A stretch of DNA of 64,000 bases from Microplitis mediator. Taxonomy: Eukaryota > Arthropoda > Insecta > Hymenoptera > Braconidae. Each line of letters begins with the position of its first letter. The stretch's first letter is position 1. The stretch covers positions 21,456,331 through 21,520,330 of the forward strand of contig NC_079970.1 of assembly GCF_029852145.1 (NCBI RefSeq), written 5' to 3'. A program made the translations under genes and the position numbers. The notes beneath the pieces were generated by a model. That model saw nothing but the letters and a program-made list of their open reading frames with translations, was not told where the DNA came from and did not search any database. Below, in pieces: positions 35,155 to 47,800 of the stretch.

Positions 35155-37053
35155 TTTTTTTTATTTTTCTCGGAGGTGGTATGCCCATCAACCCATCCGC
35201 CATCAAACATCACCATCCCCTAAAATACCTTATCGATTGGAGGTTCTTAAAAAGAGATAGCGAGCTCATAGGATGCAACGGCCTTCTAGAAATAAAGTTA
35301 TTTCGACAGAGGGTAAGAGTTTGTATTAGCAAATGGGAATACTTTAGTTTCAGTCCCGAGTCTTTAGTTTTTAGTTCTTCGAAATAAATATATATATAAT
35401 ATAAATTAATTATATACAAGTCCAAGTATTCGGATGACGTGACCCAGTGATATATTCTGTCACTGAGCAGTCGGCAGTCGTCAGTCGTCAGTCATCAGCA
35501 AGAGTATCTTTCGAAATAAGAGTTGGATGTCTTTCGGCGTTCGCTTGTGTTCCCTTGGGCGGCATTTGGTAAATTGAAATTGCGTTCAAGAGGGCGACTA
35601 AGAGGATAGGAACGCCGGAGTGAATGAGTGAATGAGCTGAGAAGAACAAGGAGGAGGAGACCCGAAGAAGAAGAAAACGTCTTGTAATTAACGGCTCGCA
35701 ATCAACGCCGCTCGGCTGAAAGAATTCTTGATTGCAGATTGAACACTCTTTTTTACCCTCCTGGTGGTAAGTGTAAAAAGAATAAAGAGGATAAGAGAAA
35801 AGAATAAAATAAAATAGAAAAAAATAATGCAGGAGGCGTTAAACTCGTGGGATAATCTACTTCGGGAGCATAGAATTTTCATTCGCACGGTTTCATTTCG
35901 ATTAACGCACCCTCGCGGCCACGCTGCGTGTAGTTCGGGGCTCCAAGTTTTTTTACACTATAGCCGGCTCGGTATCTCCGAGAGTTTAATTGTCGCACTA
36001 AACACCGACTCAAGTGTCCGTAATAGTCTTTGTTGCGAGTAGTATTTTGTGCAGCATCATCTCATCTCGGCAATCGGAGAAATAGATTTTTCGAAACGGC
36101 TTCACACAATAAAGTACACGTTGACGTACTGTAAAGTGCCTGAGGCTATTTCACTGAGGGTTGATTTTCGAGTCGTTTGACACGAGTTTCTTTGATCTCG
36201 ATCTCCGGCTCACACTCGAGAGCCCAGCGATCGGGCCGTGGAAGCTCGTGATTTTGTTCGAATAAATAATATAAAATTTATGTAAACTTGAGTAAAAGTG
36301 GACTCAAGAGGGTGCATTCGTGCAATTCAACTCGCTATAAATACTACCCTGACTTGATTAAGTTTTTTTTCATTCGCCAGAGCTTAATTCTTTTTCATTC
36401 CATTCTATTCTATTCTTGATATTGTTTTTTTGTTATTTTTTTTCCATTGACCCGAGAGTACCGGCTTAAATAGACTTTTAAAAATGAACGCGAGGGGGTT
36501 GGGAGGCGGCCAAGAAGCTATAGAGAGTTTACCGAAAAAGAATAAGGGCTGGTTAGTTTGCTATTTTAGCCTGCACGCTTGTAATTATGCCGCCGCGCAG
36601 TGATTGGCGTGGCTTCGTGGAATCAGCGGATGGGGTTAGTAAGCTGCTGGTTTGCTACAGCTATACTACCTACTTGTTCTATACACTCTCACCGAGTTGG
36701 CTTGTGTTTAAAGCGTGTGTTTAAATGCGGGGGTGTAAGCCATCAGTCGGACGCCCGAAAAAAAGTATAAGAATAAAATACAGAGGGGTTTTTTTTGTTA
36801 GCTCGAATTCATTAAGGCTGAAAATCAATAGACGTTTTCTTCGTTGGCGTCTGCAGCTGAAAAAAAATTAAGAAACCGAGCGAGCGAGCGAGAAAATAAA
36901 AAGCTCGAGAGCGACTATATGTCTATATATATATATATATACATGTACTTTTACAGCGGATGGAGAAGAAGCATTCGCCGCGTAGAAAATAATCCACCCC
37001 TTTAAGACAGTTTTTCCCTTATTTATTTTTTTTATCCTCGTCTTTTTTGGCAG
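35154..37053. other. Unassigned sequence
   Basis: GC-balanced pieces (35440-36330) alternate with AT-rich tracts. No open segment with two good splice sites was found. Confidence 0.45.
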
Positions 37054-37113
37054 ATAAAAATCTCATTGTATTGGTAGACATCCAACTCACACTCACACAC
37101 ACACTCGTACATT
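37054..37113 (+). other. Candidate 60-nt exon or pseudo-exon
   Basis: A very strong acceptor (TTATCCTCGTCTTTTTTGGC, then AG) is followed 60 nt later by GTGAGTACA. Only the third frame is open (IVLVDIQLTLTHTLVH), and its 3' half is an ACACAC/CTCACA tract. Its phase does not fit the 28552 and 50725 candidates, so it does not belong to that chain as a coding exon. Confidence 0.15.
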
Positions 37114-37668
37114 GTGAGTACATTAAAGGATACATGATTGTAAGAATTAGGAAGAAATGAAAGTTAAATGTATATATGTATGTATATATATATACTGCCC
37201 CCGCTCGTTAAAATAAGACGCGGCATATTATTACGTGAATCTGATTCTTATCCCACGATTTAAAGTTGTAAGCTGAAGTACACGAGGGAGTAATTAGGCC
37301 AGAAGTATTATATGCGTTTTTAATTCGACACTTTGTACAAATCGATCGAGCAATGCTGCACAGAAACCCTCTATATAGATATACACACACATGTTATTAA
37401 TGAAATGCCGTGTTGTAATGCCCTGTCCGCAAAACTGGGTAAAACTTGTCTTACCGCGTTAAATAACTCGACGTTAAATAACATGAGCGTGTAAGTGAGT
37501 TGTACATGAACATTATTACAAGAGGGAGAGCAGTCTAACAGTGTGCATGTACGTGTGCGTTATAAGAGTGAGTATGTTGTGTGGGGGGATTGCCGCTAGG
37601 TGCAATTACCATTGATTACGCGCGAATAACGGGGTCGTGAGCCTATGGTTTATCCATCGTCGTTGGCG

Positions 37669-37692
37669 CACACACACACACACACACACACA
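37669..37692. repeat. (CA)12 microsatellite
   Basis: Uninterrupted CA dinucleotides. Confidence 0.95.
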
Positions 37693-39060
37693 TACCATTC
37701 CGAGCTAAAGCTTATTTCCCCCATTTTTATCCTTTATTATAATAATTATTTATTTATTTTTTATTGTTATTATTAGTCGGGTTTTTTTATTCTTTTCCGT
37801 GTTGAGAGTATTTTATAACGACTAGTTGCACTTAACTGACTTTACGGTATGTACTTGCTGGCGAGAAGGAGAGAGCCAATCGTATTTAGAATCGAGAGAT
37901 AACATCATCGACTCGCTGGTGGGATTCAAATGAAATTACTCAATTCCATTTAATGCGCCCTGCTGGAATGAACCGAGACACACGACAATCTATGCCGACA
38001 CTGTCTAATGACGTTGCCATCACGGATCGATCACCAGTCGCAATCAATCTCTCTCGGTGATTCGCTGGTTGGTTCCGCAAATCAAACCACTTGATTGTCT
38101 GTCACGAGTCGCATCGTCACGGCTACTGTATTACACCAGTAACTAGCAACTGGCAACTAGTTACCAGCAGCTAGAGTGACTTGGCCGTTGGTTGTAAATA
38201 TTTTTCTGGGTCACCTGATAAACATTGAAGCGCTGAGACCGAGATGACGATGACGATGAGAGGATTTAGAGGAGCGAGTATAAGCTGGATAAACGACGAA
38301 AATGGGCGATGTGCGGTGCTGGGCTTAACGAGAAGAGAAGCGCGGGATTTCGAAAACGACATCAGCAGAAGCTGGAGGATGGGAGATTTTAAGGAGGAGA
38401 CGAGAAGGGGACCGATGACAAAGGGATGGAGGAGTTGAATTAACGGTAAACCACTTCGATGAGGTCATTAGGGAAAGAAAACTTTTTTTTCTGTCGCGAC
38501 CAATCGTCGAACGAGGCTCATCGCGAGGAGGGAATTTTCAATCGCGAAACCCTCAAGGGAACGTTGAACAGCTCCCTCGTTTTTATTCCCAAATATATAC
38601 ACATAATACATATATGTATTAAGTGTAACGAGACCCGAGGTTCCTTGAGTCGTGTCTTTTTCAACCCTCGCGTCGTCTCAACATAAAAAAGAAACGCCGC
38701 GTGCATACTAGCCGCCACCCCCCGGCGAAAAAATTTTTTAATCAATTATTCGCGCTCGGTGACCGCGTGAATAAATTCTCAGGCGGTTGTTCCCGTGTTA
38801 TTTTTCGAATTGGGAAATACTATCCAAGGGATTTTCCTCAGACGACGTCGAAAATTAAATTTCTCAGAGAAAAAAATATAATTTCGGATGACACGAACCA
38901 GCGTCTTGAGTCAATAATTTTAGGTATGTACTGAGAAGCGGTTTAATGTAAATAACTCATTTTAATTTAGTTTCCGTGTACGCATTTTGCGACTAAAGTC
39001 GTCGATTTCGCGTGAGCGAGGCTGAGTGACAAGGCGCAGGAGGGAAGCCCACCAAATGAA
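37693..39060. other. Unassigned sequence
   Basis: Mixed composition with no recognised gene. Short frames on both strands at 38171-38934 overlap one another and have no domain. Confidence 0.45.
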
Positions 39061-40400
39061 CTTGAGTTGGTGGGGTGAAGGTGGTAGTGGTAACTGGTAT
39101 ATAAGAGGAGAGGAGGCAAACCAAATATATATATATGTATGTATATATGTATAAGAGAGACTAAGCGCCGGCGGCGAGGGTAATTAGAGTGACGAAGACA
39201 ACCAGCGAGTGTCTAACAAGAGTAAGATAGAGGAGAGACGATCCGGGCGTCCGGGTGAAACGGCGCCAGATAAGACTTAATATTTGATCGTGAGCCCGGC
39301 TCTTGGCTCACCACGAATCACCCCCACCCCCACTCCACCCTCACCACCAGCAGCATCTCCTCAGTCCTCTTCCCAGCTTCCATTCCACACCAGCACCCCG
39401 CGTCTCTCCATTTCCCCATTTTCCTTTTATTTTCTCCACATCTTTTATTTTATTTCACTCGATTCTGTCTTTTTTTCTTTTCATTTTATGCTACTCTTTT
39501 ACTCTCTTTCTCCTTTATTTTTTCCGCTTTCTCCATTCCGGCGAGCACTACTTTGTGGCAAACTCGATCGATGCCTCCGCACGTTCCGCTTGTCCACCCC
39601 TTGACCATTCATCGACCCGACTACGACTCACTACCGGTGCTAAATCTGTTGACACTTCACTCCGTCGCCCTCACTATACTTTACTTTACTTTATTTTACT
39701 TAACTTTCTCTTTCGTCCTGGCAAAACTACATTCCCGATTCTGACCACGAGCACCGATCGCCGATCACCTTCTCGTTTGTCCCGCCGAACGTTTCTGTCC
39801 TGTCATTTCTTATCCCCTTTTTCAGCTACTTCTCGCCCGCAAAATTCCTCTCTCCGAAAAACAATAAACACATTTAACGCTGGCCACAAAACAAAACAAA
39901 ACAAACCAAAAAAAAATCAACCCAACAAATTGAAGGAAATCCATCAAATGCCCTCGGGGACACTCAAGAACATTTCCATGTCGAACCGGCGAATCGATTA
40001 GACGCCGGTCAACTCCGACCCTGTCGAATAACCAGCAGAGAACCTTAGACTTGATTCTCCAGTCTCGAGTCTCGGTTCGAGCGTATAATTATCAGAGGCA
40101 CGCGAGCCCAGAGTGCCTCGAGTCCTCCACCACCTTCTCATTTCATTCCTCCTCCTCCGCCTTACATTATACCCCTGGATGCCAGTCGGTTCCCTCTAAT
40201 ACACTTCTAAGACCAAGACAACTTCGCCGCGACTCAACAGACATCGATATTCCGATTAATAGGATACAACGTACTGTAAAAATTCTATCCGTATCCTTAA
40301 AACACGCCACATTGCCACGATAGCAGAGGCCACTGCACGGACTTTTAGCTCAGCCTCAGACTCTTCTCCATTACCATTTTCATGTTTCAGCCCCCGGCCA
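39061..40400 (+). other. Pyrimidine-rich, GC-rich island; possible 5' exon or promoter
   Basis: A TATATAAG motif (39099-39106) lies upstream of a 1.1-kb stretch that is C/T-rich on the + strand. It holds the longest open frame of the window (39303-40001, 232 codons). That frame is Pro/Ser/His-rich, then Phe/Leu/Ser-rich, then Lys/Asn-rich, following local base composition. It overlaps another frame open for 106 codons. I see no domain. The lack of stops is expected from the scarcity of A and G. A transcribed untranslated exon or a regulatory region is more likely than a coding gene. Confidence 0.25.
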
Positions 40401-41937
40401 CCAAAACCTGCACGACCGACCATTATACTTACCAACGTGCTGTTTGCTGCCTACAATCTTTATTTCTCTCTATACTTTTCATTCCTCTTCCTCTTTTAAC
40501 TTTTTTATTTTCCTTAAAACTCACGCTTCAACTATTCGACCGAGCCCTGTCCGCCCGACTTAAAATTAAATTATTTAAATACAATAACCTAATTATCTTC
40601 ATCGGGTATTTAAACACGCTAATGTCCACTCTAAATGTCCATAAATACCTATAAATGCACAGGGCAGTTTTTATTTAACACAAATCCCATTTATTTCCAC
40701 AATTATCGGATTTGCTGCGATCGACTATATAATGTACACACATGACACACACACAATATCTATACCACACATTATTGAACTTTCTTTACCTCTTAGTTAA
40801 ACTTTTTTAGTGACAAAAAAAATATCGCGATGCAGTTTATTGCCAATGCACGCTAACGAACGTCAAAGTTTTTAATAATACACTTACATACTTATTTTTT
40901 AAAGCGTTTTTTGATGCCGGTATTGCACAGACATTCCGGATTAGATTATTACAAAGGAAGCTAAGTATAATATAATATATTATGAGACTTCTAAGGCTAA
41001 GTAGACTAAAGATTTATCGAGAACTTAAAAGCTTTTTCCTGCACAAATATTTTATCGGTAAATTAAAAAAATTTTCTCTAATTAAACTGTATTAAATTTT
41101 TTACAAGGACCCGGTTTATTATTATTTACTGTAGTAATTTAATTGGACGCCTGGTTGTGATATATATTTTTACTGCAATATTAATAGTAATTTTTTTTTT
41201 TTTTTTTTTTTTTCAAATTCAATTTAACATTTTAATATATGGATAAAATGAAATTTTAGTGATCATAATATGAAAGCGAACCAGCTCGCCAGCTGTCAAG
41301 CTGAATTTTTTTTTCGTTTGCCGTTCGAGTTAACAATCAGCCGATGATAAAAAAAGAGTAAAAAAATTTTGAGAGAAAGCGATAAAGAATAAAGCCTAAT
41401 TTCATAGTCGAGGATAATAAATTCGATTGGTTATTCGGGGTATCGACACTTTAAACTCCAGTGAACTGTTCCGGGCGCATACAATCGACTGTATTAAATA
41501 TTCATCGAGGGATGGTAAAAGAAATGCTCGCAATTACGTAACGACATCCGTTAAGATAATAAATTTTTTGAAGAAAAAACTAGCATAGAGAGTAGAGCTA
41601 GACGCCAATAACGACCGAGACGCCAGGGCTTGTTAAAACTGATGTTTGTTCATAGGCGAGTGTAAAATCGTCGGTTACTTTGCTCTGATGTGATGATATC
41701 GAGATCGACAGTCTGAAGAGGAATAAATAAAGTTGCTGACACGTTAAAAAAATAATGTTCTTTCCGGGTCGAAAAATTTGATCTGATTTTAGTCTAACTA
41801 GGGCTAATTGGTCTGTCTTTGAATTTTTATAAAAAATTGTAAGCTATTACTGATCTAAAGACGATCAAAAACAGACTAATGAATAGGCAGTAAAAGTCTG
41901 ATTTCGGTCTGGATAAAAATAAAAGAAGACAATAAGG
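40401..41937. other. AT-rich unassigned sequence
   Basis: Includes a T23 homopolymer (41191-41213). No recognised gene or element. Confidence 0.5.
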
Positions 41938-42210
41938 GTAGAAGGACCATTTGTAGCCACTGCTCCCTTTTTGGCCGTAATAACTGTCAACAATATGAAC
42001 ATTTATTGTTTGTTATGACGCATTGTCGCAGAAAAACTCAAAAAAAGTAGAAGAAAAATTATTTTTACGATGTCCGTATCTCGGAGATACGGACTGTTTT
42101 GGACCGGGGGCATTGTGTGACTGTTGCCATCGAAGATAGCCCATGACTATATTTGTTTTAGGGATAGCTGTCAACAATATGAGCATTCATTGCTATGTTG
42201 CATTTTCAAT

Positions 42211-42320
42211 AGTATATTGTGTGACAAGGGATGAAACAAGACGATTTCAGACCAGGGTGAAGTTGGCTGTCATCACCCGCAGTCTGAAATCGTGTTTTAT
42301 CCTGAGTCACACACTATATT
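42211..42320. repeat. 110-nt near-perfect hairpin
   Basis: Arms 42213-42252 and 42282-42320 pair over nearly their whole length (TGTGTGACAAGG with CCTGAGTCACACA, and ACGATTTCAGAC with GTCTGAAATCGT). The loop itself contains a GGGTGA/TCACCC stem. It has microRNA-precursor size but is part of a repeat, so a MITE hairpin is the simpler reading. Confidence 0.7.
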
Positions 42321-42505
42321 TTTCATGATTACCTGCATCGGAACTTGAAGATTCAGTGTCAGCAGCCAGTAAGAAACAAGTTAATTTCAAGCCGATGAGC
42401 GGAGAACTGTTAGAGAATGAGATATGTGATTTATAGTCACTTATTAAATAGTAAATAAGACAAAAATATTATTTTCACTCATTTTTTATTAATTTTATTT
42501 GGTTA

Positions 42506-42984
42506 CTCGAGTCAAAAAACATTCGGATTCAAGTCTCAAAGTTCTCAATGAGGTTTTTGAGGATCAATTTAGAATTTTAAGATTGACATCAGTATAGAAA
42601 GTTATCCTAGTGTAGTCCTCGGAATAGTAGTTACGACCCATTTTGCCACTTTCAGGACTAAACTGGAATAACACAATCTGGATTAGAGCCTCAAAATACT
42701 CAAAATGTACAGGAATAATTGTATCCGCATTTGAACCTCAAAAGTCTCATTTGACGTTTTCTCTCCCCTCCCTTTTTTATCTAAAATTTTTCAAAGTCCG
42801 AAGTATAACTTTTCATTCGTTGAGGATTTTGAGGTCTTACTTATAATTCAAAATTTAGAACTCATAGTTCTCATTGAGGATTTTGAGTACTAAAGACTAA
42901 AGTAGAGTTACTTTCTGGGCGGCAAAAAAAACATCGAAGGAATCGAGGCTTTTGGGTAAACTAAAATTTGTTTTTTGACTCGGG
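42506..42984. mobile_element. CCCGAGTC-type MITE, copy B1
   Basis: The element is 479 bp, with ends CTCGAGTCAAAAAACATTCG and (reverse complement) CCCGAGTCAAAAAACAAATT, flanked by TA (42504-42505 and 42985-42986). The interior carries repeated GAGGATTTTGAG and CCTCAAAA motifs. It aligns end to end, in the opposite orientation, with copy B2 at 51604-52384 once B2's insertions are removed (about 486 bp). No coding capacity. The small open frames at 42643-42846 and 42897-43127 are by-products. Confidence 0.85.
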
Positions 42985-43300
42985 TAATTAATACTGTCAC
43001 ATAAAAAATGAAATGAGTAAACTGAAGTGACAAGTAAACAAATGAGAGTAATAAGGCTGAAAATGAATATTAAATATAACTGACACCGGGCAGAAACAAT
43101 TCTGTTTCTTCCCTTAGAAAGAAACACCCATGTTTCTGCCCGCTGTATGAAGGCATTTTTGAATTCCGAATTTGCTAGCAGTTGTTTGCAGCATCGGCTT
43201 GAAATTAGCTTGTTTTGACGGGCTGTAGAGACACTGAAACTTCAAGTTTCGATGCTGGTATCATGAAAAAGCATTATTTCCCTGAGTGAAATTATCAGAA

Positions 43301-44546
43301 CTTAAAAAAAACAATAAAAATTTGATTATTCTGCAATTGAGAATAATGACTGAATGAAAGGATTATTAGTAAGGTGGTATGTCTATATACTCAGATAATT
43401 TGCACAAGGGTGTAGGTTTAACCTGAGTGATAATAATCATAGCAACTTGGCAAACACTCTATATTAATGTTCGCGGAATTCTTGCGCACGTGACGTAAAT
43501 CTTTTTATGTCATCAGTCTCAGTCATCACTTTCTTCACATAATTAACTTAATTGTGTTGCTTTTTTATATTTACTTAGTAAACCCAAGTGTCGGTGTTGA
43601 TACTCTGTTTGCGGAAAGCTTCGATGGTAAATTTGAAGTGACGTTGATGTGAAAATTCTATCACTTCACATCATCTTATAAACTTATTTGGCAGTAAAAT
43701 AGTCAGGTTGCACCCACGCTCGACAATTCACGTCACCGTTTTATCAGCCATCATTTACCGGCCACGAGTTACATCCGCGATATTGCAAGTTTGTTGCAGC
43801 TATTTGGAAACATGTATGTCCAAGTTTAAGGCGATAAAACGCACATTATTTCGCAGACAATGTAAATGGAAATATTGTTGCGATTAAGTATTTCCAAACT
43901 ACATAAACACATAAGATAAATATTTAACGCATAAATTTTGTGTGTGGGTGGCAACTGTCACTTTGTTTTCAATGTCAAGTTTATAAAAATCTAATTCACT
44001 TTCAAGGATCATAAAATAAATTTATGTTTAATTTTATTGAGTCTGTGATTGACAAAATATTTTGAAAATTTTTCAAAAAAATATTTGACTTCTGACACTT
44101 TTTTAAAAAATTCTATACAGAAATTTAGTGACTGAAGTTTAAATTCACAGACAAGTGTCGAGTTTGAAAGTAAAATTTATTCTTTTAAATAAAAATTTTG
44201 ACAAAAAACACGTGGCATGAAAAATTAGTGAGCCACGAGCGGCTAAGGAATGAAAAACATGTAAATAAATTAAAGCCTCGAGGATTTTAATAAATAAAAA
44301 TATAAAATTCAGTCGCGTGTCGGGATTTCAGTCCGTCAAGAGTCAACACTTGTAGCAATGACGCGCCGAAAATAATATGCACCCATCATAGCCTCAAAAA
44401 ATAAGTATATATAAATATATAAGTACATTGATGACGAGCCTCGACGATAAAGACGCCGGGGATATTAGAATTATAATCGTCGGACGCGTGCTCGCGCATC
44501 TGAGATCGCCTTACGGGCTGCGAGAAAAGAATAATAAATAACAATA
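43301..44546. other. AT-rich unassigned sequence
   Basis: Nothing recognised. Confidence 0.5.
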
Positions 44547-44873
44547 ATGTTGAGAAAAAAGGGACAATATTTGAATATTTTAAGATCGACACGAGCCGGA
44601 AGCTGGTCATGCCACCGAGGGTTGCAAGAATATATTCGCTTATGCCCGAAATTAAGGGAGCACATCAATAATATTCCGAACAACAGCCATCCAGATTCAT
44701 GGTTACATAATTTTTGTAAAAACCGTGTCATAAATGATGAAGACAATTTACAAAAAAATAAATATGGATTCCAGTGGCAGACAATGGGTTTAATCAAACG
44801 GCTGGAATTGATTTTGATCGATGGTGGTTGTTCGGTTATTGAAATTAAATCGTCTAGAATCCGAGTCGCTTAA
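44547..44873 (+). CDS. Hypothetical small open frame, doubtful
   Basis: 108 codons from ATG to TAA. It is the most protein-like uninterrupted frame by composition, with a varied amino acid mix and no simple repeat (for example EYIRLCPKLREHINN and KYGFQWQTMGLIKRL). It has no signal peptide, membrane segment or domain that I recognise. The antisense strand is also open for 108 codons (44471-44797), and a few frames of this length are expected by chance in 64 kb. No promoter, intron or poly(A) context supports it. Confidence 0.12.
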   Translation: MLRKKGQYLNILRSTRAGSWSCHRGLQEYIRLCPKLREHINNIPNNSHPDSWLHNFCKNRVINDEDNLQKNKYGFQWQTMGLIKRLELILIDGGCSVIEIKSSRIRVA

Positions 44874-47800
44874 CATGTACATAACAATGCTACATCATAA
44901 ACTGTCGATCTTCAAAGTATAATAGTCAAAAAAATAGTTACATGTTATAAGTTATAATAACGGTTACTAAAATATCGCTCGGCTATTTAAATAAGGCGAT
45001 CATACAACAATACTTACAACGTCGAGCCCCATTTACTTACAACTTTTTTTCCCTATACGTATTCTGGCGCGTATTTGAACTCGTAAATTCGTTAAAATTT
45101 AATATTTTGCAGATGCACTTCCTTGTACATAAATATCTATATGTATATCGGGAGCACCAAGAGCATTTGATATGTAGCACGTGACCTTTAGAATCAATTC
45201 TAATTCAAATTACAATACACAATTTTTATTTCACTTTTGCGTCCGCTAAAATTGAATATTTATCGGCGCACGTGGTATATGTATGTATAATAAAGTTTTT
45301 CTTGAGTAGAATGAGGGGTAAGCCACTCTCACGCGAGCTCGTTTGCATCGCTAATTCACTTTTTTCACCAACAAAATTTTACCATTAAATTTATACCTGG
45401 ATTTAAGGAGAATAAAAATATATGAAGAAGAAGAAGAAGAGTTTCGGGTTATTCATCACAAAAGAATATTAAGGTGAATCCTTATTCCCGATTCTTCGTG
45501 CACTTGTCGCAAGATACTATCGCGTAGGTCCTTACCCTTCGTGTGCAAAGAATATATTAATATGAATACATAAAATACAATAAGAAAATAAAATAAAATG
45601 AAGTTTAGTTGAGTTTAGTTTTGTGAAATAGGGCCAAGTTACCCAGAAGAGATACTGTCGTACCTGGCGTAGCGTTATCAAGGATCGAAATTAGCGTACA
45701 AAGTGAAAACGATTTGGTGGTTTTCGTTTTACATCAAGAGCCCTCTGGTCGGGAACTGGGGCAGCTTGTGGCTCAAAAAATTATCGAATTTGCCAGTTAA
45801 AATTGCGGCATTGAAAAGTAAATTTCGGTCTGTCTTTTTATTAATTTCTTAGCACGAGGGTTCTTCATTTTTTCCGGGGATTCAAATAGATTTCGTTACA
45901 AAGACATACCCCTTATTTTTAATTCCATCCCTCTATTCTTAACTTCCTTACTCTTGTTCTGTCAAAAAAAAGAAATAACGATTTAGTATGCACGTATAGA
46001 CTTATATGTACATGTACTAAAATCCACAGACAAAACACCCAAATAATATTCTCCTGTCATTCCCGTATTCCCACACTGCTCTGTCCTTAATCCTTAATTC
46101 ACGTTCATTGTCCTCAAGAGACAAATATAATGCCCATGTATGTCATATATATGAATAGACAAGAGTATATATACAAAAAATAATTTCATTTTATTTTCTG
46201 TCCCTCGAACCAAAGATTCTCTTCCCCTCCTCAGAAAGGACTCGCCATTATATAACACAAGACTGGTGTAGACTAAAAGTCGGTGACACTGTGCCTGATC
46301 CTGTGGCAGCTCGCCGGACAAGGAAGTGAGTTACAACGAGCGAATAAGCCAATATCGGAGGACAATAAAAGTGCGTAGCGGCCCGTGAGCTCCTCAGCAT
46401 TAAATTCACAGGCATTAAATATTTTATTTGGGGATGAAAACCAAGCGAGTAAGACGACCGAGTGCAATGGGATCTTTAAGAGAGATCACCCCGTGAGACA
46501 ATAATAGAAACAGTGCGTGCATCCTCCTTGGTTTTAATACCAACCATCGACCCAAATTTCAAAAGTACATGATAGGACACCCTTCTGGTTCGACATCGAC
46601 ATCCTGATACAATTAAAGTTCGTTGCGGTGGTTCGGGCTTACTGTTGCCTCTCGAGGGTTCCTTGCCTCCCCTTTATTATTTTTGTTCGTCTACTCGATG
46701 GTCTTATAAGCGGCCCACGAACTAACTCAGATTTCGCTCTCGTTTCCTCCTCACCTTTGGGGTTCGTTAGATATCGAGGGCAGGTTAAAAATGAACCTTC
46801 GGCTCTGCAGGCTCGCCTCAGTCTTACCCGACTCTCCGGTGCCAGTCATAAAGTACACCCGGGTTACAGGGGGTGGTGGGTAAAAAAATAAAAAAAGGTG
46901 ACAGACCTTAATGCGTTACCTAAATTTAAGGGATACGCACAGAGGTAAATTTTTTTATTCTTTTATTCACATTCGTTTATATATTTATTCATATATGTTA
47001 TGTACAAGTATGTATGGCCTATATATAGACAAGCACGAATCCAATCGTCGATAATCGTCGCGAATCGGTTGGAATTTGGCCCGTTACGACCCTTCGTAAA
47101 GGCGTATAACGACCAAATTCTCTATTTCTAGTCACCCAATTTACTTTTCTTTTTTATATATTTATTATATATAATAACAATAATCCTACTATATATAAAT
47201 ATACGATTCAATCTGTCCTTTGTAGAATTAACATCACACTGGGTGTGAAGCTCAGACAGAAATCGTTAAATGAATTCATGATTTTTTTATATGACTTTAA
47301 TTGTATGTCGATGACACACCGATACAGATATTTTATGAGCTGGTTGGGACCTCGGGATTTTATTTCAAGTTTTTTTTAAATATACATTTTGATCATATAT
47401 TTGATCAGTGGGCTTAATCTAGTGATATCGGTGCGGACGATCAAATCATCCTCATCCTCATCCTCATCATAATCATCTACATGTTTATGTATATTTATAA
47501 ATACATATACATATATTTATAAGGGAGAATTTATTGGTTATTTAAATGTCACGCAATGTGATTATACACTTTTGGAATGCGTGTGATTATGTTGTTTAGT
47601 GTTTTGTTGGTATGTGGAAAGATTATTGGTGTATCTTGATTTTGTAGCCGACTGGTTGATTAACGCGGATAAAAAACTCCGCGAGTAATCAAGCTATCGA
47701 TCTCGCGATTCAAAATCAATGATCTGTCAGTGAGTTCGTGTATCCGTATTAGATCTAAATGATTCTCGGGCGATGTATTAGTGAAGGAGAAACTGTTACT

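Larger units (their letters stand above)
41938..43300. mobile_element. Older composite repeat interrupted by a CCCGAGTC MITE
   Basis: A block at 42321-42405 (with GCATCGGAACTTGAAG, TTCAGTGTC and AATTTCAAGCCGATG) recurs inverted at 43181-43270 with about 75-80% identity. This defines an inverted-repeat element whose outer limits are unclear. The sequence GACCATTTGTAGCCACTGCT near 41947 also occurs inverted at about 20505-20540. A 23-bp palindrome (42072-42094), a long hairpin (42211-42320) and a 12-bp-arm hairpin (43087-43142) lie within it. B-type element 42506-42984 was inserted into it later. Confidence 0.55.

Noticed and set aside
37054..37113. Member of the + strand coding chain
   Set aside because: Strong acceptor, but in the phase required by 28552-28602 it meets a TAG, and half of it is simple repeat.
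39303..40001. 232-codon open frame as a protein gene
   Set aside because: Composition follows the pyrimidine-rich strand, a second frame is open for 106 codons in the same place, and no domain, signal or conserved motif is visible.
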